Positions 1 to 4,763 are shown, counted from the first letter of the stretch. The stretch: 13,699 nt of DNA from CAZTLI01 sp964614375 (GCA_964614375.1 CAZTLI010000104.1:1-13699); one strand, 5' to 3'. A program made the numbers and translations. The notes: generated from the sequence alone by a model not told the origin.

Positions 1-274
1 AGTCGCGCACCTGCTGATTGACCTGACTCGCCGCTTCGACAAACAGGTCGCGCGTGTGTGCGTCGGTATAACGGAAGCTGTGCCCTGTCGGTGAAGTCAG
101 CATCTGTTCATTTAGCCCACGTTCAGCCGATAAGTGTGCCATCGTCGCGCTGACCCCATGCACGACCACCACAGGCCGCTGTGTGGCGATGTGGGCGAGG
201 TCGGCGCAGACCTGCGTCACATCCAGCCCTTCGCCACCGCCTAATTTCACAACTAGAATTGCATCGTTTTGCAT
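1..274 (-). CDS. lysZ: LysZ, [LysW]-aminoadipate/glutamate kinase, N-terminal part
   Basis: This is the N-terminal 91 codons of an amino-acid kinase family protein; the rest lies beyond the left edge. The protein begins MQNDAILVVKLGGGEG, the nucleotide-binding start of acetylglutamate-kinase-like enzymes. It continues with a VVVVHGVSA segment and LTSPTGHSFRYTD, which fit the LysZ pattern (VHGGSA, then a threonine/serine-rich T-D segment) better than canonical ArgB. In the known pathway LysZ phosphorylates the side-chain carboxylate of the amino acid carried on LysW. The ATG at 274 is chosen because AGGA lies a few bases upstream and the frame matches the family from the first residues. It follows lysY by 87 nt on the same strand and is probably the fourth gene of the lysW operon. 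Substrate choice (aminoadipate or glutamate) cannot be read from this fragment. Confidence 0.88.
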   Translation of the reverse strand, partial: MQNDAILVVKLGGGEGLDVTQVCADLAHIATQRPVVVVHGVSATMAHLSAERGLNEQMLTSPTGHSFRYTDAHTRDLFVEAASQVNQQVRD

Positions 275-316
275 TGTTTTGTCCTACTTTCGAGATTCGG
301 TTGAGACATTCGGTAA

Positions 317-338
317 GGGCAATCTGGCAGATTGTCCC
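317..338 (-). other. Intercistronic hairpin between lysY and lysZ
   Basis: A compact stem-loop occupies the 87-nt gap between lysY and lysZ. CAATCT and AGATTG form 6 bp around a GCC loop, and GGG/CCC extend it across a single bulged base. No T-run follows on the minus strand, so it does not read as an intrinsic terminator. An mRNA processing or stability element, or a partial-polarity site, is possible but unproven. Confidence 0.4.
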
Positions 339-361
339 CACCGCGCCCGTTATGTTTGACG

Positions 362-1387
362 TTAGGGATATATTCCCGGAAATTGCAGTCCCGCACATTC
401 ATCCAGGCCGCGCATCAGATTCAGACACTGCACGGCACTACCCGCCGCCCCTTTGCCCAGATTATCCAGCGCCGCAATCACCACCAGATGGCGTCCATCA
501 TCATCCAGCGCGAAACCGATGTCGCAGTAATTCGTCCCGGCGACAATGCGCGGTTCGGGGAAGCGATGCAGCCCGGTTTTGCTGCTGACTAAGCGGATAA
601 ACGGTTCGTCACGATAGGCGCTGCGATAAATTTTCCACAGTGATTTTTCGTCGTGTACCCCCGCTAAATCCACATGCGCCAGCAACTGCACGCCACGCAC
701 CATCTCAATCGCTGTGACCGAAAAACGCACCGGGATAGTTTCGCCCAGTATCATCTGCACTTCGGCGGTGTGACGATGCCCCGTCGGGCTGTAGGTTCGG
801 ACAGCGCCACTGCGTATGGGGTGATGTGACCCGGCGCTGGACTGACTGCCACCTTCTGACGACCCGACTTTGAGGTCGATGGACGCCCGTTCGACGATGC
901 CCGCCTGTAGCAGAGGCCACAGCGCCAGATTGATGGTTGTCGCATTGCAACCGACGCCAGTGGCATAGGATGCACCGCGCAGTTCATCCCGCCGCAGTTC
1001 TGGCAGTCCATAAACAAATCGCCCCAACCATTCCGGCGCGGGATGCGGTTGACCATACCAGTGTTCATAGGCTTCGGGCGTATTCAGGCGGAAATCGGCA
1101 GCGAGGTCGATAATCGTCCGGGCGAGGGCGGCATAATGCTCGATGTGTGCAGACGATTGACCGTGTGGCAGGCACAAAAACAGCACATCGCATTCCGTCA
1201 CGGCGTCGGGGTGGATGAATTGTAGTGACGACACCCCGCGCATGTTGGGGTGAACCGTATGTACATAACGTCCGGCGTGTTCGCGACTGGTGCTATAGGC
1301 CACATTCACCTGTGGATGAACATGCAGCAGGCGCAGTAGCTCGCCACCCGTATACCCGCTGCCACCGATAATGCCCGCTTGCATCAT
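362..1387 (-). CDS. lysY: LysY, [LysW]-aminoadipyl/glutamyl phosphate reductase (ArgC family)
   Basis: NADPH-dependent semialdehyde dehydrogenase of the ArgC/LysY family, 341 aa, a normal length. It reduces the acyl phosphate made by LysZ to a semialdehyde while the intermediate stays bound to LysW. Visible features are the Rossmann motif GGSGYTGGE near residues 8-16, LCLPHG at 71-76, the catalytic Cys147 in GVGCNATT, and the SSEGG...SHHPIRSGAVR...GHRH block around residues 176-206. That block is typical of the LysW-dependent subgroup. The start overlaps the lysX stop (CTATGATG): Met1 at 1387 gives a 4-nt overlap and Met2 at 1384 gives 1 nt, so the two genes are translationally coupled. The exact Met is uncertain. 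Ordinary ArgC is the alternative, but placement directly after lysW-lysX makes LysY the better call. Confidence 0.93.
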   Translation of the reverse strand: MMQAGIIGGSGYTGGELLRLLHVHPQVNVAYSTSREHAGRYVHTVHPNMRGVSSLQFIHPDAVTECDVLFLCLPHGQSSAHIEHYAALARTIIDLAADFRLNTPEAYEHWYGQPHPAPEWLGRFVYGLPELRRDELRGASYATGVGCNATTINLALWPLLQAGIVERASIDLKVGSSEGGSQSSAGSHHPIRSGAVRTYSPTGHRHTAEVQMILGETIPVRFSVTAIEMVRGVQLLAHVDLAGVHDEKSLWKIYRSAYRDEPFIRLVSSKTGLHRFPEPRIVAGTNYCDIGFALDDDGRHLVVIAALDNLGKGAAGSAVQCLNLMRGLDECAGLQFPGIYP

Positions 1388-2262
1388 AGAGTCACCGCCA
1401 TTTGCTGCCGCACATAGTTCACCACCTCAGCGGCGATGTTTACGCCAGTGGGGGCGCTGCTGTTGCGGAATTCCATTGTGTGATTGATTTCGTTGACCAG
1501 CAGACTACCATCCTGCGCTTCCAGCAGGTCTATCGCGAGAATCCCGCCGCCGACTGCTGCCGCCGCCCGCTGGCACAGGTCATCCAGTTCGGGCGTAATC
1601 GGGCAGTTGGAGGCCGCGCCACCGCGTGCTGTGTTGGTAATCCAGTGCGGCGAATGGCGATAAATGGCGCAGATGGTACGTTCACCAACCACAAACGCGC
1701 GGATGTCCCGTCCCGGCTTTTGCACATATTCCTGTAGGTAATAGATGTGATGGTTGTAATTACCGAGTGTCTCGCGATGTTCGAGCAAGGCTTCGGCACT
1801 ATCCCGGTCATTGATGCGGGCGAGTAACCGTCCCCATGAACCAGTCACTGGTTTCAATACGGCTGGATAGCCGAGTGACTCAATCGCATCTATCGCTGTA
1901 TCCGGCGTGAACGCGAGTCGAGTTTGAGGTTGGGGGACATTCGATGCAGCCAATGCCAGTGTCGTCTGTAATTTGTCGGCACAAATGGAGGCGGTTGCAT
2001 AGCTATTCAGTGTGGGAATGCCCCAACGATTTAGCAGCGCCAGGGCATACAACCCGCGTGATGTGCTGACACAGCGTTCCAGCACCAGCGCATAATCTGC
2101 CCACGCTGTGCCTGATGGCGCGCGTTGTTCTGCCCCGCGCGCTAGATCAAAGTGCAGGTCGCGGTCAAGGAGGACATCCGGTTCGATGCCCGCATCCTGA
2201 AAGGCGCTGATGAGCAGCTTTTCTTCGGCGCGGATGTGACTGATGAGAATCGCGACACGCAT
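1384..2262 (-). CDS. lysX: LysX, LysW-amino acid ligase (RimK-like ATP-grasp)
   Basis: ATP-grasp ligase of 292 aa that joins the alpha-amino group of aminoadipate (or glutamate) to the C-terminal Glu of LysW, protecting the amine. The N-terminus MRVAILISHIRAEEKLLI is the LysX-type opening. Central motifs include ADKLQT (about 95-100), AVLKPVTGSWGR (134-145), the QEYVQ hinge (177-181), RDIRAF (185-190), and the metal/ATP segment NEINHTMEFRNS at 257-268. The open frame extends 31 codons further upstream, but ATG 2262 is the start. It overlaps the lysW stop by one base (TAATG), and the upstream extension runs through LysW coding sequence and matches nothing. Substrate specificity is not decided by residues I can judge; the Lys-codon leaders upstream favour the lysine branch. 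Confidence 0.94.
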   Translation of the reverse strand: MRVAILISHIRAEEKLLISAFQDAGIEPDVLLDRDLHFDLARGAEQRAPSGTAWADYALVLERCVSTSRGLYALALLNRWGIPTLNSYATASICADKLQTTLALAASNVPQPQTRLAFTPDTAIDAIESLGYPAVLKPVTGSWGRLLARINDRDSAEALLEHRETLGNYNHHIYYLQEYVQKPGRDIRAFVVGERTICAIYRHSPHWITNTARGGAASNCPITPELDDLCQRAAAAVGGGILAIDLLEAQDGSLLVNEINHTMEFRNSSAPTGVNIAAEVVNYVRQQMAVTL

Positions 2263-2438
2263 TATTCGCCCCAATCCTCTTCCACTTCCGGCGCAAGGTC
2301 GAGCGCAACCGGATTCAGGCCGATAATTTCCAATTCTGCGCCGCAGTCCGGGCACGAGACCAGTTCATTGAGCATGGCGTCGGCGGGGATGGTCACGTCG
2401 GCGTCACATTCCGGGCAGGCTGTGGGTGTTGCAGTCAT
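2262..2438 (-). CDS. lysW: LysW, amino-group carrier protein
   Basis: A 58-aa acidic zinc-ribbon protein that serves as amine-protecting carrier for lysine (and in some organisms arginine) synthesis. Two CPxC pairs (Cys8/Cys11 and Cys29/Cys32) form the zinc site. The C-terminus ends in EDWGE, the hallmark motif whose last Glu is the attachment point for the substrate. The frame stays open 37 codons upstream of ATG 2438, into attenuator sequence. ATG 2438 is right because GAGG lies 9 nt upstream and the family starts here. It is the first gene of the operon; its stop overlaps the lysX start by one base. Expression is predicted to depend on two upstream attenuators. Confidence 0.96.
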   Translation of the reverse strand: MTATPTACPECDADVTIPADAMLNELVSCPDCGAELEIIGLNPVALDLAPEVEEDWGE

Positions 2439-2507
2439 GATGGTGTTCCTCTCATTTCTGGTGATAGATACGCCTGTTGGCGAAATAACGAACGATGAAT
2501 AGACAAC

Positions 2508-2538
2508 AAAAAACCGCCGTCCGATTCTGGACGACGGC
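2508..2538 (-). terminator. Attenuator 2 terminator (segments 3:4) upstream of lysW
   Basis: Intrinsic terminator on the lysW strand, 70 nt before the lysW start. The arm at 2538-2529 pairs with 2522-2513 (9 bp plus an outer G-U pair, one internal G-U) around a 6-nt loop. Six T residues follow at 2513-2508. Because it sits after the promoter and before lysW with no long gene between, it should act as an attenuator rather than the end of an upstream gene. Confidence 0.85.
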
Positions 2539-2595
2539 AGGCTGCACACAGGGAAAATAGGCAGGCGTCACCATCCAGAACCGGGTTCGGTTTGG
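2521..2595 (-). promoter_or_regulatory. Attenuator 2: pause hairpin 1:2 and antiterminator 2:3
   Basis: Classical attenuator segments can be laid out by hand. Segment 1 (2595-2588) and part of segment 2 (2583-2575) form a hairpin with a 4-nt loop just after the Lys codons (8 bp, one bulged C). Segment 2 (2584-2569), which ends over the leader stop codon, can instead pair with segment 3 (2536-2521) in an uninterrupted 16-bp helix with four G-U pairs. Segment 3 contains the loop and 5' arm of the terminator, so 2:3 and 3:4 exclude each other. A ribosome stalled at codons 10-14 would leave segment 2 free (read-through). A ribosome reaching the stop would cover it (termination). Confidence 0.82.
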
Positions 2596-2639
2596 CATTT
2601 GCACTTCTTCTTGCTGAGGACATTGTGATAATTCAACAT
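2568..2639 (-). CDS. Lysine-codon leader peptide 2
   Basis: A 23-codon ORF beginning MLNYHNVLSKKKCKC and ending in Trp and TGA. Four of 23 residues are Lys, three of them consecutive (AAG AAG AAG at 2612-2604) and a fourth at 2600-2598. AAGG lies 8 nt before the ATG. It is placed exactly where a control peptide should be: the Lys codons precede the 1:2 hairpin, and the stop lies inside the antiterminator segment. The product itself probably has no function. The region around its start (2653-2637) can also pair almost perfectly with sequence just after its stop, which could limit translation. No homologue is claimed; the call rests on codons and position. Confidence 0.8.
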   Translation of the reverse strand: MLNYHNVLSKKKCKCQTEPGSGW

Positions 2640-2663
2640 GACGCTTGCCTTTAACGTGCCAAC

Positions 2664-2689
2664 AAAAAAACCGCCGGTGTGGGCGGTTT
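2664..2689 (-). terminator. Attenuator 1 terminator (segments 3:4)
   Basis: Intrinsic terminator on the lysW strand between the two leader peptides. The arms AAACCGCC (2689-2682) and GGCGGTTT (2675-2668) give an 8-bp stem around a 6-nt loop, with seven T residues at 2670-2664. The only ORF between the predicted promoter and this hairpin is the 15-codon leader peptide 1, so it is read as an attenuator. On the plus strand the T-run is only three long, so it is mainly a minus-strand element. Confidence 0.85.
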
Positions 2690-2774
2690 CACTGTGAATT
2701 CACGAATGGTCGTGTACCAGAAAAGCCAAAAAACCCACACACTCAGGTGGAGTTGATTTTCTTGGCCTTCTTGG
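2677..2774 (-). promoter_or_regulatory. Attenuator 1: Lys-codon helix 1:2 and antiterminator 2:3
   Basis: The Lys codons themselves (2774-2758) can pair with 2733-2717 in a 17-position helix with one mismatch and several G-U pairs. Directly after the leader stop, GUGUGGG (2740-2734) is an exact complement of CCCACAC (2683-2677). CCCACAC covers the terminator loop and the end of its 5' arm, and nearby UUU/AAA pairing could extend the helix. A ribosome at the leader stop would mask 2740-2734 and allow termination. A ribosome stalled at the Lys codons would leave it free. The antiterminator here is shorter than in attenuator 2, so this reading is a little less secure. Confidence 0.68.
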
Positions 2775-2790
2775 TGACACTATAGCACAT
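2743..2790 (-). CDS. Lysine-codon leader peptide 1
   Basis: A 15-codon ORF, MCYSVTKKAKKINST, with four Lys codons within five codons (2772-2758). AGGG lies 8 nt before the ATG, and the stop falls 3 nt before the predicted antiterminator strand. It starts about 40 nt after the predicted transcription start. The upstream position, Lys clustering and following terminator match attenuator leader peptides. As with leader 2, the peptide is probably only a sensor of charged tRNA-Lys. The ATG-proximal sequence contains TATAGT, which could be mistaken for a -10 box. Confidence 0.75.
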   Translation of the reverse strand: MCYSVTKKAKKINST

Positions 2791-2830
2791 GGTTTTATCC
2801 CTATTTCAAATCGGGAACAAATTCCCTGAT

Positions 2831-2866
2831 CGTGAGCATCATAACAAATCTCTCCGCCACCGACAA
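2831..2866 (-). promoter_or_regulatory. Promoter of the lysW operon leader
   Basis: Sigma-70-like promoter on the minus strand. The -35 is TTGTCG (2866-2861), the spacer is 17 bp, and the -10 is TATGAT (2843-2838) preceded by an extended TGT. The predicted start is near 2831. It precedes both leader peptides, giving a leader of about 390 nt. A small GGGAA/TTCCC hairpin (2826-2813) lies just inside the transcript. A second, weaker candidate (TATAGA, 19-bp spacer from TTAACA) lies about 120 bp further upstream. Confidence 0.6.
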
Positions 2867-2989
2867 TATGCTATTTGCACGAAAATCACTGTGCAGACCA
2901 TACAACACCAGCGGCTTGTTTCAGCCCATGCGTAAGGTGTTACGGTGTGCTGCGTCTATAGAAATGTATTAAAAACCGATGTTAATCCG
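2867..2989. other. Spacer between divergent lys and cys promoters
   Basis: About 120 bp without a supportable ORF, between the -35 boxes of the two divergent units. It is the only place an upstream operator could serve both. An AACACC/GGTGTT inverted pair (2904-2909 and 2936-2941) is visible, but its significance is unknown. No other structure was recognised. Confidence 0.4.
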
Positions 2990-3018
2990 TTGACAGGACA
3001 GCCCAACAGGGTTAGACT
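2990..3018 (+). promoter_or_regulatory. Promoter of the cysteine leader and cysteine synthase gene
   Basis: A consensus -35 TTGACA (2990-2995), a 17-bp spacer and a -10 TAGACT (3013-3018). The expected start is near 3025, about 26 nt before the cysteine leader peptide and about 295 nt before the cysteine synthase start. Confidence 0.7.
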
Positions 3019-3050
3019 GTGGGCATATTGACACAATGAGGAATTCAACC

Positions 3051-3110
3051 ATGCACTATTGCATGAACAGCACCCACGCGGTGTGTTGTTGTCTGAAGCA
3101 GGGACGGTGA
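3051..3110 (+). CDS. Cysteine-codon leader peptide
   Basis: A 19-codon ORF, MHYCMNSTHAVCCCLKQGR, with GAGG 9 nt upstream. Four of 19 residues are Cys, three of them consecutive (TGT TGT TGT at 3084-3092). Such runs are very rare by chance, and the next long gene is a cysteine synthase, so this is read as a control peptide sensing charged tRNA-Cys. The Cys codons run into the 5' arm of a strong hairpin (3088-3098 with 3116-3126), as expected if a stalled ribosome is to disrupt it. Polycysteine short ORFs acting as cysteine attenuators are described in mycobacteria; here the ORF has its own Shine-Dalgarno sequence. Confidence 0.82.
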   Translation: MHYCMNSTHAVCCCLKQGR

Positions 3111-3171
3111 CCCAACTTCAGACGACTGATTAGAAACTAACGCCTGACCATTCAGGCCAACAGCGTTGAAG
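3088..3171 (+). promoter_or_regulatory. Cys attenuator: hairpin 1:2 and candidate antiterminator
   Basis: Segment 1 (3088-3098, overlapping the Cys codons) pairs over 11 bp with segment 2 (3116-3126), with an extra GGG/CCC inside. If a ribosome covers segment 1, segment 2 can instead pair with 3164-3171 (CUUCAG-CG with CGUUGAAG, 8 bp with one bulged A). That helix encloses a 5-bp hairpin CCUGA/UCAGG (3143-3156). It overlaps both strands needed by the downstream terminator helix. The 1:2 hairpin is clear; the choice of antiterminator is my inference. Confidence 0.65.
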
Positions 3172-3239
3172 AAGCGTGACACGTCCCGGAACGTCCGGCA
3201 GACGATGCCCCGCTTTTTTATTGGCTGTTGGCCTTTTTT
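3155..3239 (+). terminator. Long terminator-like hairpin of the Cys attenuator
   Basis: GGCCAACAGC (3155-3164) and GCTGTTGGCC (3224-3233) are exact complements, followed by six T residues (3234-3239). Inside, GAAGAAGCG (3168-3176) pairs with CGCTTTTTT (3211-3219), and small hairpins CCGGA/TCCGG and GGCA/TGCC fill the tip. The stem is far longer than an ordinary terminator (about 80 nt), but the pairing next to the T-run is strong. The segment 3223-3230 can also pair with CAACAGCC at 3254-3261, a possible further alternative state. Confidence 0.6.
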
Positions 3240-3318
3240 GTTGAAAACACCGTCAACAGCCGATGCCCAATCGCACAAGCAGTATTCGGCACTCATTTCA
3301 ACATCAGAGGACACATCC

Positions 3319-4296
3319 ATGACCGCAGCACGTAATCTTGTTTTTGAGCCTATGAACAGCCCTGTCGCCCCGGCGGGGGCAGCAGTAGACATTGAAGCCC
3401 AAATTGGCAATACGCCGCTGCTGACTTTCCGGCGGGTGACAGCACACCTGCCCGAAAATGTCACCGTCTATGCCAAAGCCGAATGGCTCAATCCCGGTGG
3501 CAGTGTCAAAGACCGGGCAGCATTGAATATCATCCGGCAGGCCGAAATGGACGGCAAGTTGACCCCCGACAAAATCATCCTCGACAGCACCAGCGGCAAC
3601 ACCGGTATCGCCTATGCCATGATTGGCGCGGCGCGGGGGTATCGTGTGCGTTTGTTCCTGCCCGAAAATGCCAGTCCAGAGCGTATCGCCATCCTCCGCG
3701 CCTATGGCGTGGACATCACCTTCACCGACCCGCTGGAAGGCTCGGATGGGGCGATAGTTGGTGTACGGGAATTGGCGGCGAAAGACCCCGATACCTACTT
3801 CTACGCCGACCAGTACAACAATCCCGCCAACTGGCAAGCCCATTATAAATCCACAGGCGTGGAAATCTGGGAGCAGACCGACGGCACAGTCACCCACTTC
3901 ATTGCCGGACTGGGCACAAGTGGGACCCTTATGGGTACAGGTCGGCGGCTAAAAGACTATCACGCTGCCATACAGGTGATTGGTTTGCAGCCGGATTCGC
4001 CCTTTCATGGTCTGGAAGGGTTGAAGCACATGCCGACTGCGATCCTGCCCGGTATTTATCGACCAGATAGTATAGACCGCCAGATGACAACCCGCACTGA
4101 AGACGCTTACGCCATGACCAAACGTCTGGCGCGTGAAGAGGGCTATCTTGTGGGGATTAGTTCGGCGGCGGCGATGGTCGGCGCGCTGAAAATTGCTGAA
4201 GAACTGGCAGAGGCAGGGCAAGCGGGCGTGGTCGTCACCTTGTTTCCCGATAATGCCTACAAGTACCTCAGCGAGGCATTCTGGCACAACGACTAA
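3319..4296 (+). CDS. cysM: Cysteine synthase (PLP-dependent, CysK/CysM family)
   Basis: Fold-type II PLP enzyme, 325 aa, making cysteine by beta-replacement on an activated serine (O-acetylserine or O-phosphoserine) with sulfide or a sulfur carrier. QIGNTPLL (28-35) opens the family. The PLP lysine is Lys64 in NPGGSVKDR. The substrate loop TSGNTG is at 91-96, and the phosphate-binding GLGTSGTLMGTGR at 197-209. That last motif and EGLKHM (233-238) resemble the CysM-type, sulfur-carrier-using branch more than E. coli CysK, but the donor cannot be proved here. The frame extends 51 codons upstream through the leader. ATG 3319 is preferred because GAGG lies 9 nt upstream and homology starts soon after. 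It is the only large gene after the Cys-codon leader, so expression is predicted to rise when charged tRNA-Cys is scarce. Confidence 0.9.
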   Translation: MTAARNLVFEPMNSPVAPAGAAVDIEAQIGNTPLLTFRRVTAHLPENVTVYAKAEWLNPGGSVKDRAALNIIRQAEMDGKLTPDKIILDSTSGNTGIAYAMIGAARGYRVRLFLPENASPERIAILRAYGVDITFTDPLEGSDGAIVGVRELAAKDPDTYFYADQYNNPANWQAHYKSTGVEIWEQTDGTVTHFIAGLGTSGTLMGTGRRLKDYHAAIQVIGLQPDSPFHGLEGLKHMPTAILPGIYRPDSIDRQMTTRTEDAYAMTKRLAREEGYLVGISSAAAMVGALKIAEELAEAGQAGVVVTLFPDNAYKYLSEAFWHND

Positions 4297-4335
4297 AATC
4301 GGTTTGCTGATGTAAGGCGTCGCTAGACAGGAAAT

Positions 4336-4362
4336 AAAAAAGGTGACCCGCAGGTCACCTTT
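4336..4362 (-). terminator. Terminator after the Flp-type pilin gene
   Basis: AAAGGTGACC and GGTCACCTTT form a 10-bp stem around a 4-nt loop. On the minus strand it is followed by TTTTTTATTT, a good U-tract, so it mainly ends the pilin transcript. On the plus strand only three T residues follow. It lies about 45 nt after the cysteine synthase stop and may serve both convergent genes. Confidence 0.8.
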
Positions 4363-4380
4363 GTGGTATCTGGCTATAAA

Positions 4381-4539
4381 TCAGCCACCGGGGTTCAGAG
4401 CTGCAACGATGTTCGAGAAGATGTTACCAATGGCGGGGCCAAGCAGCGCCAGGATAACAATCACGACAACGGCTACCAGAACCAGGATCAAAGCGTACTC
4501 TACGAGACCTTGACCTTCTTCGCGCGGCATATACAGCAT
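4381..4539 (-). CDS. flp: Flp/Fap-type pilin
   Basis: A 52-aa class III (type IVb-like) prepilin. After a short basic/acidic leader (MLYMPREEG) comes QGLVEYALILVLVAVVVIV. The prepilin peptidase site is predicted after Gly9, with Glu at +5 and Tyr at +6 of the mature protein, as in Flp pilins. A single hydrophobic helix follows and the tail ends in PGG. In the family, such pilins form thin adhesive fibres through the Tad secretion machine. No tad/cpa genes are in this window, so the pilin stands alone here. A strong GGGAGG lies 7 nt before the ATG. The gene is too short for many gene finders but is bracketed by its own promoter and terminator. Confidence 0.9.
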   Translation of the reverse strand: MLYMPREEGQGLVEYALILVLVAVVVIVILALLGPAIGNIFSNIVAALNPGG

Positions 4540-4597
4540 GATGATACCTCCCATAAGAATGGATAACGTTGATACTGCTTTTCGCAGTCTAGGTGTT

Positions 4598-4628
4598 ATT
4601 GTATCACAATTTTGAATTTTTGTGTTAA
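4598..4628 (-). promoter_or_regulatory. Promoter of the Flp-type pilin gene
   Basis: On the minus strand, TACAAT (4603-4598) with an extended TGA in front is a good -10. TTAACA (4628-4623) is a -35 at a slightly long 19-bp spacing. The leader then contains a small hairpin ACTGC-GAAAA-GCAGT. The surrounding AT-rich stretch (4590-4690) supports a promoter region. Confidence 0.55.
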
Positions 4629-4733
4629 GGTTTTTCAGGTTTTACGATTTTTTACATCTTTTCTGAACAAATGTATTACAGTTTTGCGACGCACCGGGAT
4701 AATTTGGTACTAAGGTACTTATAGCGACCCGAC

Positions 4734-4763
4734 AAAAACGCCCGACCGGGAGAGTCAGGCGTT
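4734..4763 (-). terminator. Terminator after the molybdopterin oxidoreductase gene
   Basis: AACGCCTGAC pairs with GTCGGGCGTT over 10 bp (one G-U) around a 7-nt loop, with five T residues in the tail. It lies about 30 nt after the oxidoreductase stop codon on the minus strand, as expected for its transcript end. Confidence 0.85.

Noticed and set aside
123..398. Minus-strand open frame of 91 codons spanning the lysY/lysZ junction
   Set aside because: It overlaps the LysZ frame, which carries real kinase motifs; this frame has an odd Cys/Arg-rich composition.
2728..2756. Hairpin UCCAC/GUGGG followed by six T residues as a terminator of leader 1
   Set aside because: The stem is only about 5 bp with one G-U pair. 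The T-run is better explained as the strand pairing with the Lys codons.
2779..2809. TTGAAA / TATAGT as the lysW operon promoter
   Set aside because: The spacing is 19 bp and the -10 lies inside codons 3-4 of leader peptide 1. A better promoter with 17-bp spacing and extended -10 lies upstream at 2838-2866. It stays possible as a secondary start that would bypass attenuator 1.
2440..2830. Lysine riboswitch (L-box) or T-box upstream of lysW
   Set aside because: I found no L-box core such as the conserved AGAGG-type junction and no T-box antiterminator motif. The leader is instead explained by two Lys-codon ORFs with alternative helices.
3304..3897. Minus-strand open frame of 197 codons over the cysteine synthase gene
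   Set aside because: It is a mirror frame of a clearly conserved gene, with no recognisable motif.
4701..4725. GGTAC direct repeats resembling the GGTAC inverted repeat near 6518-6529
   Set aside because: The words are short, the arrangement differs, and one lies downstream of the gene while the other is upstream. There is not enough to call a shared operator.
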